DNA of 41,632 nt from SURF-24 sp964537965 (lineage in GTDB: Bacteria > Bacteroidota > Ignavibacteria > Ignavibacteriales > SURF-24), in assembly GCA_964537965.1 (NCBI GenBank), contig CAZIDB010000009.1, positions 1 through 41,632 on the forward strand, written 5' to 3'. Shown piece after piece: positions 1-8,223 of this stretch. The position numbers and the translations under genes are program-made. Within the stretch, counting starts at the first letter, position 1, and every line of letters starts with the position of its first letter. The notes beneath the pieces are model-generated. The model made no database searches, was not told the DNA's origin, and saw only the letters and a list, made by a program, of their open reading frames with translations.

Positions 1-1519
1 TTGCAGAAATTTCCGACCAGGCATTTATCCGCCACCAGAACCATCTTAATATTAATACTAATCCCATTCCTGCGCTTGCATTAATTATAAACTCCCAGGC
101 ACCCGAGATAGTTGTTAAAATATATCTAGTTATCAGCAGCGAGGCAATAATCATAAGAACAATACCAAATCTTGAAATCATAACATAGTGTTTTTCATCG
201 GCATCTTTTTTAATAAACCGTCTGTAGAAATCATTAAGCAGATAAGATGTTCCCCAGTTAAGTTGCGAAGCAATTGTTGACATATATGCTGCAAGAAAAA
301 CAGCTATCATCATTCCAAGTAAACCTGTGGGAAGATAATTCAACATAAGCTTCGGATACATTTTACCGGGATCAACAGTGTTTTCATATTTTTCAAAAAA
401 TTCCTTACTCTCAAATGCAGCAACTTTTTCTCTAAGGACCTCATCACTTATCTGGCTCCTGTAATCAGTTCCGGCATTTTTTGATTCTTTATATATTTCA
501 AATGCCTTGCTGTATTCACTGATAATATTTTTATCACTTAATTCCTGAGTAGAGAAACGGGGCAGTAATATTAAAGCACCCAGTGCAACAATAATCCATG
601 GCCATGGTCTTACACAATAATGGGCAATAGTAAACCAAAGAGTTGCAAACAAGGAATGTTTTTCATCTTTTGCAGACATCATTCGCTGAGCAATGTAACC
701 GCCGCCGCCCGGATCTGCACCCGGATACCAGGAAGACCACCACTGAACTGCAATATGTGCAATAAATGCTGCTGCCGGTAAAGCCAACGTACCGCCAAGA
801 ACGTTACTAACTGATGAACTGCCGATGTTCGGAGTAAACTTAAATATCCAATCATCCAATTGCATTTTCATTCCTTCAATACCACCAACGGTCGGAATCT
901 GGACGACAATTATCGCTAAAATTACACAGCCCGTCATTGCTATAATAAATTGTAATGCATCAATTCTTGCAGTACCCAATAATCCTGAAGCAGAAGAGTA
1001 GATTGCTATTATAATCATACAAACGATTATCAGAGTAAAAGCGTCGGCACCGGGAATTGTAACCTGGAAAATTTTTTCCATAGCCTTGTTCACCCAGGCA
1101 AGCACAATGCTGTTCATAAACAGGCCGAGGTAAATTGCTCTGAACCCTCTTAGGACTGCAGCAGCTTTTCCACTGTATCTCAATTCAACAAATTCTACAT
1201 CTGTAACAATGCCGGCTCTGCGCCAGAGTTTAGCAAAAAAGAAAACTGTTAGCATACTGCCTATTGCAAGATTCCACCAAAGCCAGTTGCCGGCTATACC
1301 GTTCTTTGCTATTAACTCAGTAACAGCCAGTGGAGTATCGGCAGCAAATGTAGTGGCGACCATTGCAGTTCCGGCAAGCCACCATGGCAGGTTTCTACCG
1401 GAAAGGAAAAATTCCTGTGTATTACCTTTTGATTTCCGATAATAGAGATAGGCTATTAAAAAAATAACTACAAAGTATACTAAGATAACGAGCCAATCTA
1501 AAATGTTTAATCCAAACAT
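1..1519 (-). CDS. Sodium:solute symporter family protein (partial, C-terminus outside window)
   Basis: This is an inner-membrane secondary transporter of the SSS family, which couples uptake of a small solute to sodium. The frame stays open from the ATG at 1519 to the left edge, giving 506 codons without a stop, so the 3' end is missing. The N-terminus (MFGLNILDWLVILVYFVV) is a first membrane helix. It is followed by the SSS-typical FFLSGRNLPWWLAGTAMVAT segment and many further hydrophobic helices. A hydrophilic loop rich in Lys and Glu lies around residues 335-390. A Shine-Dalgarno-like GAGGAA sits a few bases before the ATG. It follows another symporter by 78 bases on the same strand, so the two are probably cotranscribed. 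The substrate cannot be told from sequence; sugar, amino acid and organic acid are all possible. Confidence 0.88.
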   Translation of the reverse strand, partial: MFGLNILDWLVILVYFVVIFLIAYLYYRKSKGNTQEFFLSGRNLPWWLAGTAMVATTFAADTPLAVTELIAKNGIAGNWLWWNLAIGSMLTVFFFAKLWRRAGIVTDVEFVELRYSGKAAAVLRGFRAIYLGLFMNSIVLAWVNKAMEKIFQVTIPGADAFTLIIVCMIIIAIYSSASGLLGTARIDALQFIIAMTGCVILAIIVVQIPTVGGIEGMKMQLDDWIFKFTPNIGSSSVSNVLGGTLALPAAAFIAHIAVQWWSSWYPGADPGGGGYIAQRMMSAKDEKHSLFATLWFTIAHYCVRPWPWIIVALGALILLPRFSTQELSDKNIISEYSKAFEIYKESKNAGTDYRSQISDEVLREKVAAFESKEFFEKYENTVDPGKMYPKLMLNYLPTGLLGMMIAVFLAAYMSTIASQLNWGTSYLLNDFYRRFIKKDADEKHYVMISRFGIVLMIIASLLITRYILTTISGAWEFIINASAGMGLVLILRWFWWRINAWSEISA

Positions 1520-1597
1520 TAATTCCTCAGAGATTGATATAAATTGAACAAAAATCTATATGTGCTTTATACTAAGAACCAGAAGAAATTTTAAGAG

Positions 1598-3037
1598 TTA
1601 TTTTCTTGCTGATAATTTGCTTAGTACAAAACCAATAATAAGTGTTGTCAATACGCCAATTATTGTAAACCACGTCCAGGCAACAAGCTTTAAAGATATA
1701 ACAGCAATCATAACAAATATACCGGAAGTAAAGCCGGCAAGCGCATCCTCCTGGGTTGCTTTTTTAACAAGAATACCTAAAAGGAAAGTGCCAAGTAAAC
1801 CTCCGTAAGTAAAAGAAGAAATACTCAAAGCAATTTCAACAACAGCCTGCGAAGTATTCATGAAAAAGAACGCTGATCCGATCAATACTAACGCCCAGAA
1901 GATAGTAACATATCTTGATCTTTTTAATGCTTTGGCCTCATCAAAATTTTTACCGCTGAAATAAGGTTTGTAAAGATCCATCATTGTAGAAGATGCCATT
2001 GAACTTATTGATCCGGCTAAGGTAGACATAGCAGCAGCAAACAGACCTGCAATAATGATTCCTGTTATTCCAACCGGTAATTGGTCTAAAATAAATTTCG
2101 GGAATATTTCATCTGAACGCATATCCATCTTACCATAGTATGCAAATAATGCCAGACCAATGACTAAAAATATTGCGAACTGAAATATTACAATAACGCC
2201 GCTTGTAATAATTGCTTTCTTTGCCTTGTTAAGATCTTTAATCACTAATAATCTTTGAACAATAAGCTGATCGGTTCCGTGTGAAGCCATTGAAAGGAAA
2301 GCTCCACCGATTATACCGCCGAATAAAGTGTAAGGATTTTTGAAGAACTCTCCGATCCCCTTATCAAAGCCCAGATTGATCAGGTTCATTTTATTATCGG
2401 GCTGAGCGGCGGCAACAACAGCATTCCACCCAGACGGTAAAAGATCAAGAAGAAAATATCCTGCCACCAAAGCACCGCCGATATAAATACACATTTGCAA
2501 AGCATCAACCCATATTACACCTTTTATTCCGCCGGTAAAAGTATATATGAATGTGAAGACAGCAACAATTAAAATTGCCAGAGGATAATCAATATTCAGC
2601 ATTAATTTTAAAGGGATTGCCGTTGCAAATAACCTTACACCGTCTGCAGCCGTTCTTGTAAACAAGAAAACAATTGAAGCAAACGAACGTGTCTTAACAC
2701 CAAAACGATTTTCAAGGTAGGAATATGCAGTGCTTAAATCACCTTTAAAGTATTGCGGTAAAAGGAAAAAAGCCACCAGTATTCTACCAATAAGGTAACC
2801 AATGGTTACTTGAAGAAAATTCAGGTTGGTAACATATGCCAAACCCGGAATTGAAATAAAAGTAAGAGTGCTTGTTTCCGCAGCAACAATTGCAAAACAA
2901 ACGATCCACCAGGGAATTGTACTGGCACCTAAAAAATAATCTTTAACTGATTTTTGTTTACCGCCGGATAAAATACCGAAGATAGCGACACCAAGCAGGT
3001 ATGCCGCAATAATGGCATAGTCAATAGTTCTATTCAT
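1598..3037 (-). CDS. Sodium:solute symporter (SSS family)
   Basis: A complete 479-residue membrane transporter of the sodium:solute symporter family, with about 13 predicted hydrophobic helices. Early in the protein is the family signature: a DYFLGASTIPWWIVCFAIVA stretch with a small-residue AETSTLTF turn following it. A later helix pair contains FAAAMSTLAGSISSMASS, a region that holds sodium-site residues in this family. The length is normal for SSS. The start lies 9 bases after the STAS gene stop, so translation is probably coupled to that gene. It shares only the general family pattern with its downstream neighbour, so the two symporters probably carry different substrates. The family assignment is secure; the substrate is unknown. 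Confidence 0.93.
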   Translation of the reverse strand: MNRTIDYAIIAAYLLGVAIFGILSGGKQKSVKDYFLGASTIPWWIVCFAIVAAETSTLTFISIPGLAYVTNLNFLQVTIGYLIGRILVAFFLLPQYFKGDLSTAYSYLENRFGVKTRSFASIVFLFTRTAADGVRLFATAIPLKLMLNIDYPLAILIVAVFTFIYTFTGGIKGVIWVDALQMCIYIGGALVAGYFLLDLLPSGWNAVVAAAQPDNKMNLINLGFDKGIGEFFKNPYTLFGGIIGGAFLSMASHGTDQLIVQRLLVIKDLNKAKKAIITSGVIVIFQFAIFLVIGLALFAYYGKMDMRSDEIFPKFILDQLPVGITGIIIAGLFAAAMSTLAGSISSMASSTMMDLYKPYFSGKNFDEAKALKRSRYVTIFWALVLIGSAFFFMNTSQAVVEIALSISSFTYGGLLGTFLLGILVKKATQEDALAGFTSGIFVMIAVISLKLVAWTWFTIIGVLTTLIIGFVLSKLSARK

Positions 3038-3046
3038 TTTTCTACT

Positions 3047-3394
3047 CTATAAATTCTCTAACTCTTGCTGGGCTTCCATTACAGTGTTACATATTGGAAG
3101 TACCCTGTCGAGCTGAGAAATACGAATCAGAGTAGAAACACTTTTGGAGGGCGAAGCGATACGGATTTGTCCTTGATTTACACTTAATACTCTATAAGCC
3201 AACAGCAAGGCGCTTAAACCCGAACTGTCACAGCTTTCTACTTCGGACATATCAATAATAAGATTTTTTACGTCTTCTGCATGAAGTAAAATAGTAAATT
3301 CACCTTTAACCATACCGGATATGGAAGAATCAAGGCGTTTTTCGTTAAGCTTGAAAATTGTAATATCTCCAACTCTTTTAACTTCAAAATTCAT
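3047..3394 (-). CDS. STAS-domain anti-sigma factor antagonist
   Basis: A 115-residue single STAS domain of the SpoIIAA/RsbV type. In the family, such proteins bind an anti-sigma (HPK-like) kinase and are switched off when that kinase phosphorylates a conserved serine. The motif CDSSGLSALL at residues 55-64 carries the expected phospho-acceptor, Ser57. The N-terminal strand pattern (VGDITIFKLNEKRLDSS) and the length both fit. No partner kinase or PP2C phosphatase lies in this window. It sits directly upstream of two symporter genes with 9 bases between it and the first, which is unusual company for an anti-anti-sigma factor. A candidate -7 element, TAGGTTTG, lies about 55 bases upstream of its ATG. 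Confidence 0.9.
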   Translation of the reverse strand: MNFEVKRVGDITIFKLNEKRLDSSISGMVKGEFTILLHAEDVKNLIIDMSEVESCDSSGLSALLLAYRVLSVNQGQIRIASPSKSVSTLIRISQLDRVLPICNTVMEAQQELENL

Positions 3395-3449
3395 TCTATA
3401 TCTCTTTTTGTTTGGAAAATATTTTTGATTAGGCTTAAAATTAACAATA

Positions 3450-3457
3450 CAAACCTA
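3450..3457 (-). promoter_or_regulatory. Candidate Bacteroidota-type -7 element (TAGGTTTG) before the STAS-symporter genes
   Basis: Read on the minus strand, this is TAGGTTTG, a match to the TAnnTTTG element of Bacteroidota housekeeping promoters. It lies in the 68-base space between the 180-aa unknown gene and the STAS gene. I see no clear TTTG at the usual distance upstream, so the call rests on one half of the promoter only. Confidence 0.3.
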
Positions 3458-3462
3458 ACAGT

Positions 3463-4005
3463 TTAAAACATCTGTAGCGAATTTAATAAATTTTCATATG
3501 AAAAGGCAGGATTATTTTCGTTATTTACTATCAGCAAATTAAAGAACTTATCCTGCTTTCCCCTTGTAAATCCTATATAAAATTCTGCTGTTGAGTGCGT
3601 TGCCGCAACGTTGCAATATATATTATCCTCAAGGTTCAGGTCTATAACCACATCAATCTTTTTCTCTGCAATTACTTCGCATATTCTTTTTGAAGGAAGA
3701 TACAGTTTTGTAAAGTCATTTATCCCGAAATCAATAATATTAAGTTTATCCTTTTTTCTTAACAGGCTTACTTTGAAATCTCTTATAAACAAGGTAACAT
3801 TCTTTTGTTTGGCAATAAGGAATTCAATTACCTTAAAACTCTCCCTGAAGTGTTCTTCATTTACAGGCATAAGGAGAAGGAAATTATAATTGCCCGTAAA
3901 ATTATTTTTAAATGATTTCTGTTCCTTTGCTTTGTGACTGTATTTTTTTAAAGCAATTGAATGGCCTAATTCTTTTTTTATCTTTTCTATGATTTTCAGT
4001 TCCAC
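3463..4005 (-). CDS. Hypothetical protein, 180 aa, Rossmann-like
   Basis: I do not recognise a named function. The protein has a Lys-rich N-terminus, then alternating strands and helices such as NYNFLLLMP, NVTLFIRDF and KKIDVVIDLNLEDNIYCNVA, ending with EFYIGFTRGKQDKFFNLLI. This layout recalls the N-terminal half of GT9/heptosyltransferase-like proteins and small DUF6913-like Bacteroidota proteins, but I see no catalytic motif. The start is GTG at 4005, overlapping the ligA stop by one base (TAGTG), and no other in-frame start precedes residue 46. This points to translational coupling with ligA. No signal peptide or membrane helix is visible. That it is a real gene is likely; its role is open. 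Confidence 0.75.
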   Translation of the reverse strand: MELKIIEKIKKELGHSIALKKYSHKAKEQKSFKNNFTGNYNFLLLMPVNEEHFRESFKVIEFLIAKQKNVTLFIRDFKVSLLRKKDKLNIIDFGINDFTKLYLPSKRICEVIAEKKIDVVIDLNLEDNIYCNVAATHSTAEFYIGFTRGKQDKFFNLLIVNNENNPAFSYENLLNSLQMF

Positions 4006-6011
4006 TATTTCATCATCTCTAAAAATTCTTGTTCAGTTATAATTTTAATTCCAAGCTCGGTGGCTTTAGATAATTTTGAGCCGGCATTTTCACCGGCAAG
4101 CACAAAATCCGTTTTCTTACTTACCGAAGAAGATACTTTGCCGCCAAGTGAAAGTATTTTGTCGGAAGCTTCTTCCCTTGTAAATAAACTTAATGTTCCG
4201 GTTAATACAAAAGTTTTATTCTCAATCCCTGATGATGTATTTATCTTCTTTGCTTCGTCAGAAAATTTTAATCCCTCTCGTCTTAAGCTTTCTATAACAG
4301 ACAGATTTTGTTTGTCTGCAAAGAATTTACGAATGCTTTTGCTAATGCTTGGCCCTATTTCATGTACCGCTTCAATTTCACTCTCATCGGAATTAATCAA
4401 ATCATCAATATTCCGGAAATGATCTGCCAGTTTTTTTGCAGCGCCCGAACCGACATAACGAATTCCAAGAGCAAACAAAACTTTTGAAAATGGTTGTTCC
4501 TTGCTTTCTTCAATTGATTTTAAAAGCTTATTTATGCTCTTCTCTCCAAACCTTTCAAGTGAAATTAATTTCTCTTTCTGATTTTTCAGCTCATAGATAT
4601 CGGCATAATTTTTAATAAAGCCCAGATCAACAAACTGGTCTATCAGCGCATCGCCTAAGCCACTAATATCCATAGCGCCTCTTGAAGCAAAATGAATTAA
4701 CCTTCCTTTTATTTGTGCCGGGCATAAATGATTTTCGCAGTAGATAGCAACTTCATTTTCGGGTTTAAATAAATCCGATCCACAAACCGGGCATAGTACC
4801 GGCGGTTTTGTTTCTATGCTGTCCTTTGGTCTTTGTTCCAACAACACATAATTTATTTTCGGAATTACATCGCCGCCTTTTTCAATTGCAACAACATCGC
4901 CTTCTCTTATATCTTTCCGTTTAATCTCATCATTATTATGGAGTGTTGCACGACTGATTGTAGAACCCGCAAGAAAAACCGGCTCTAATTCTGCAACGGG
5001 AGTAAGGGTACCCGTTCTGCCAACCTGCCAGATAATTTTTTTTAATTTTGTAGTTGCTTCCTTAGCTTTAAATTTGAATGCGACTGCCCACCGCGGTGCT
5101 TTTGCAATGTTACCCAGAACCTGTTGCTGTCTTATTGAATTTACTTTTATAACCGCGCCGTCAATTTCAAAAGGAAGATTATCTCTCTTCGTTTCAAGTT
5201 GCCGGCAATAACGGATTACCTCATCAATGTTCCCGCAAAGTTTATAATCTTTGTTCACGTTAAAGCCAAGTTCCTCAAGCTTCTTCAGATTTTGAAAATG
5301 AGTTTCTGATTGAATATTTGAAGGAAGCAGGTAATAAGTAAAAATTTTCAGAGGGCGTGATGCGACAATTTTCGGATCCTGCAGTTTAATTGTACCGGCA
5401 GTAAAATTCCTTGGATTGGCAAAAAGTTTTTCACCGGTTTCTGCTCTATCGGAATTAATCTTTTTAAAATCATTTAGCTCCATGAAAATTTCACCGCGTA
5501 CTTCAAAAGATTCGTATCCTTTCAGCTTTCTTACTTTAAGAGGTACAGATTTTATGGTTCTAACATTAGCTGTAACGTCCTCACCTACAACACCGTCACC
5601 GCGTGTTGCGGCTGTTACAAGAATTCCGTCTGTATATATAAGGCTGACAGATACCCCATCAATTTTCATTTCAACAACATATTCAATCTTTTCACTTTCA
5701 TCCAATCCATCTTTTACACGCCTGTCAAAATCATAAAGCTCCTCTTCACTGTAAGTATTGGAAAGACTAAGCATCGGTACCTGATGTTGAACAGGTTTAA
5801 ATATTTTCGTCAGGTCTTTGCCAACTCTTTGCGTAGGCGAATCCGATGTTATGAACTCGGGATGCCCGCTCTCTAACTTTTCAAGCTCCTTGAGAAGCAT
5901 ATCAAATTCATAATCGCTTACTGTAGGATTTGTAAGTACGTAGTATTCATATTCATACTTACGGAGAAGTTCTTTCAGTTCCTCAATTCTTTGTTGAACT
6001 TTGTCAGTCAT
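4005..6011 (-). CDS. ligA: NAD+-dependent DNA ligase LigA
   Basis: Seals nicks in duplex DNA during replication and repair, using NAD+ to adenylate its active-site lysine. At 668 residues it has the normal full length. The order is an N-terminal Ia domain (residues about 1-65, with YEYYVLTNPTVSDYEFD), then the nucleotidyltransferase domain with motif EMKIDG (catalytic Lys116). An OB fold follows, then a four-cysteine zinc finger (LCPVCGSDL then YCENHLCP), helix-hairpin-helix repeats (SGLGDALIDQ, LGIRYVGSGAAKKLADHF) and a C-terminal BRCT domain from about residue 590. All key residues are present. The ATG at 6011 overlaps the end of the RodZ-like gene by 8 bases, and its stop overlaps the next gene by one base, so it sits in the middle of an operon. 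Confidence 0.98.
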   Translation of the reverse strand: MTDKVQQRIEELKELLRKYEYEYYVLTNPTVSDYEFDMLLKELEKLESGHPEFITSDSPTQRVGKDLTKIFKPVQHQVPMLSLSNTYSEEELYDFDRRVKDGLDESEKIEYVVEMKIDGVSVSLIYTDGILVTAATRGDGVVGEDVTANVRTIKSVPLKVRKLKGYESFEVRGEIFMELNDFKKINSDRAETGEKLFANPRNFTAGTIKLQDPKIVASRPLKIFTYYLLPSNIQSETHFQNLKKLEELGFNVNKDYKLCGNIDEVIRYCRQLETKRDNLPFEIDGAVIKVNSIRQQQVLGNIAKAPRWAVAFKFKAKEATTKLKKIIWQVGRTGTLTPVAELEPVFLAGSTISRATLHNNDEIKRKDIREGDVVAIEKGGDVIPKINYVLLEQRPKDSIETKPPVLCPVCGSDLFKPENEVAIYCENHLCPAQIKGRLIHFASRGAMDISGLGDALIDQFVDLGFIKNYADIYELKNQKEKLISLERFGEKSINKLLKSIEESKEQPFSKVLFALGIRYVGSGAAKKLADHFRNIDDLINSDESEIEAVHEIGPSISKSIRKFFADKQNLSVIESLRREGLKFSDEAKKINTSSGIENKTFVLTGTLSLFTREEASDKILSLGGKVSSSVSKKTDFVLAGENAGSKLSKATELGIKIITEQEFLEMMK

Positions 6012-6861
6012 TTTTCTTTTGTTCCGTTCTGAAAACTGGAAGATATGAAAGTCCTGTGGAGTCTATCTTCACAATTTTTCTTTCACGATAAGAGCCGGAA
6101 AAATTCAGAGGTTTATTGTTTAAAATAAATTCAACACCCTTTGAATTACCAACGGTAATTGTAAAACTCTTTTCTGCTTTAACAATTCTCTGGTTTGAAT
6201 TATAAAGCAGGAAGTCTGTTCCCACAGTATTATCGTCCTTTTTAACGTCAATCCAAGAAGTATCTTTTGCCTTAATTAAAAGAACAAGGCTGTCACTGGT
6301 GGAAAAAGTTTGAGGAACTGATGTTTTAGTGCTGTCGGTCTCAGAGGATTCAAAGCGCTTATTGTTTTCTGCAAGCATTTCTTCGTAAGGCCGCTCAGTA
6401 ATTATTTCTGACGAAGAGCTGTTAAAGAAAATAAAGTAAACTGCAAGACCAAGAGCTGCCACAACTACAAATATCAGTAGAACTTTGGGGTTAAGGCTGA
6501 ATTGCTTTGCTGAAGTTCCATCCATATTAGCAACATTATGTTGCTCTGCTCCGGTAAAAACTTTTTGCGAAGATTCTTTATGTGCTTCAGTAATGTTATC
6601 TTCAATAACATTTTCCTCAATCATTTTGCCGGATTTTGCCGCCTCATATTTTTTCATCACCTGGGCTTCATCAAGTCCTACCGAATTAGCATAACCTCTT
6701 ATAAACGCGCGTAAATAAACTTCGGGAAGAATTTCAAAGTTACCATTTTCAATCGCTTCCAAAAATTTAATGTCGATACGGGTTTTGTTATGAATCTGCT
6801 GTATCGAAACCCCACTTTTTAGCCGGGCATCCTTTAAATCTTCGGCAAACTTTTTTAACAT
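6004..6861 (-). CDS. RodZ-like helix-turn-helix membrane protein
   Basis: A 285-residue single-pass membrane protein of the RodZ/HTH_25 type. RodZ links the MreB cytoskeleton to cell-wall synthesis in rod-shaped bacteria. Residues about 1-70 are the Xre-like helix-turn-helix, with the family string LPEVYLRAFIRGYANSVGLD. A hydrophilic linker follows, then one transmembrane helix at about 126-146 (VLLIFVVVAALGLAVYFIFF). The rest is a periplasmic C-terminal domain resembling DUF4115, with KDTSWIDVKKDD and an FILNNKPLNFSG segment. The gene overlaps ligA by 8 bases. Some homologues with this layout are annotated only as helix-turn-helix proteins, so I leave the symbol blank. No MreB gene is in the window. 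Confidence 0.85.
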   Translation of the reverse strand: MLKKFAEDLKDARLKSGVSIQQIHNKTRIDIKFLEAIENGNFEILPEVYLRAFIRGYANSVGLDEAQVMKKYEAAKSGKMIEENVIEDNITEAHKESSQKVFTGAEQHNVANMDGTSAKQFSLNPKVLLIFVVVAALGLAVYFIFFNSSSSEIITERPYEEMLAENNKRFESSETDSTKTSVPQTFSTSDSLVLLIKAKDTSWIDVKKDDNTVGTDFLLYNSNQRIVKAEKSFTITVGNSKGVEFILNNKPLNFSGSYRERKIVKIDSTGLSYLPVFRTEQKKND

Positions 6862-7042
6862 TCCTTAGCCTCAAACTCGAATGATTATTGCTACCTAAAA
6901 TATCAAAAAGAATGCTGGAAATAAAATGATTTCTACCGGTTTCATAAATTGAAATCTGATCCCTGGCTTGAGGATTAGGATTAAAGTTCTCACTTCAATG
7001 GATAGGCTAAAATAGAAAAGGTCAGACAGGTACAGAGCAAAT

Positions 7043-8223
7043 TCAGGATTTTCTGACAAGCTTTGCAGCAAAAGCTCCATCTAATTGATGCAAATGCGGA
7101 TAAGTTTGAATGCAGCCGTTTTCGGTTACAATTTTTTCAGACACATAATTACGCGCATCTTCAAGTACAAAATTAGGATTATTGTCTAAGAATTTTTTCA
7201 CTATATCATAATTCTCTTCTGGTTCAATCGTGCAGGTACTGTAAACAACAGAACCCTCCACTTTAACTAATGATGCCGCTTTCTGAAGCAGCTCATACTG
7301 AAGCTTGGTTAATTCACGTATATCACCAAGATCCCTTTTCCATTTAATATCCGGTTTCTTAGAGAGTGTTCCAAAGCCTGAACATGGCGCATCAAGAAGG
7401 ACCCGGTCAAATTCATCTGAATTATATTCAAGAGCATTTTATTCTTTCAGCTTTATATTGGTAGCTCCCATTCGCTGAAGATTTTTCTCCAATATTTTCA
7501 GCCTGCTTTCATATCTGTCCAAAGCAATAATTTCACCGGTATTATTCATCAGGTTTGAAATATAAGAAGCTTTACCACCCGGTGCAGCACAGAGGTCAAG
7601 TACTCTTAAACCAGGCTTAACATCAAGAAGTTTGCATGGTAAACCGGTACTCTCGTCTTGTATTGAGAAATATCCTTTTTCAAAATATTCCCAACCGGTT
7701 ATGTTTGTAAGTGTTTTCAGTTTTATAAAATCATTAAGAAATTTACCGTCGTAAAATTTCAGATCGACTTTTTTTAACAACTCTTTAAATTCATCAACGG
7801 TTGTTTTTGAAGTATTAACTCTTAATGTAAGAGAAGGTTTTTCATTATTAGCAATAAGAAGAGCTTCGGTTTGTTCCTGTCCCCAAAAATTCAGCCAGCG
7901 TTTAACAAGCCAGCTTGGATGAGAATAAAAAGCAGAGAAGTAACCAATCAGATCCTCTTCAGGATTTGGAAAACGAATTCCTTCTTTACTTCTTATAATA
8001 TTTCTTAATACGGCATTTGCCTGGTCAGCAGGTTTTTGCCCCTGTAATCTTTTAACAAATTCAACAGCCTCATTAACTGCTGCNNNNNNNNNNNNNNNNN
8101 NNNNNNNNNNNNNNNNNNNNNNNNNNNNNNNNNNNNNNNNNNNNNNNNNNNNNNNNNNNNNNNNNNNNNNNNNNNNNNNNNNNCTTGTTCTGTGTTCTCA
8201 GAATTTTCAATAGGGGTATCCAC
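7043..8223 (-). pseudogene. rsmB: 16S rRNA m5C967 methyltransferase RsmB, interrupted by an in-frame stop and a scaffold gap
   Basis: RsmB methylates C967 of 16S rRNA using S-adenosylmethionine. The reading frame on both sides of 7439-7441 is the same and encodes clear RsmB motifs. Before the stop are an N-terminal NusB-like part (QANAVLRNII), HPSWLVKRWLNFWG, the SAM motif DLCAAPGGKASYISNL and LDRYESRLKIL. After it are LLDAPCSGFGTLSKKPDIKW and the catalytic-cysteine motif VYSTCTIEPEEN. At 7439-7441 the codon is TAA, between KLKE and NALEY, which would cut the protein before its catalytic cysteine. The 5' part contains 100 N at 8084-8183. The likely start is GTG at 8223, overlapping the upstream gene's stop. 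The flanking codons need a gap length of 2 modulo 3, so the N run is not to scale. It is either a true nonsense mutation or a base error in the assembly. Confidence 0.8.
8084..8183. other. Scaffold gap (100 N) inside rsmB
   Basis: One hundred N. The rsmB frame does not close across 100 bases. The missing NusB-like N-terminal part should be roughly 70 residues in this family, so the true gap is probably longer, near 200 bases. Confidence 0.95.

Noticed and set aside
6895..7080. 61-codon minus-strand frame starting inside the rsmB 3' end
   Set aside because: It overlaps the conserved end of rsmB in another frame, has no family resemblance and lies mostly in an AT-rich spacer. The spacer 6862-7042 shows no other feature.
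8005..8223. Open frame reading across the N run with a C-terminus in a different frame
   Set aside because: Its right-hand part is shifted by one from the true RsmB frame. It exists only because the N run is an arbitrary 100 bases.
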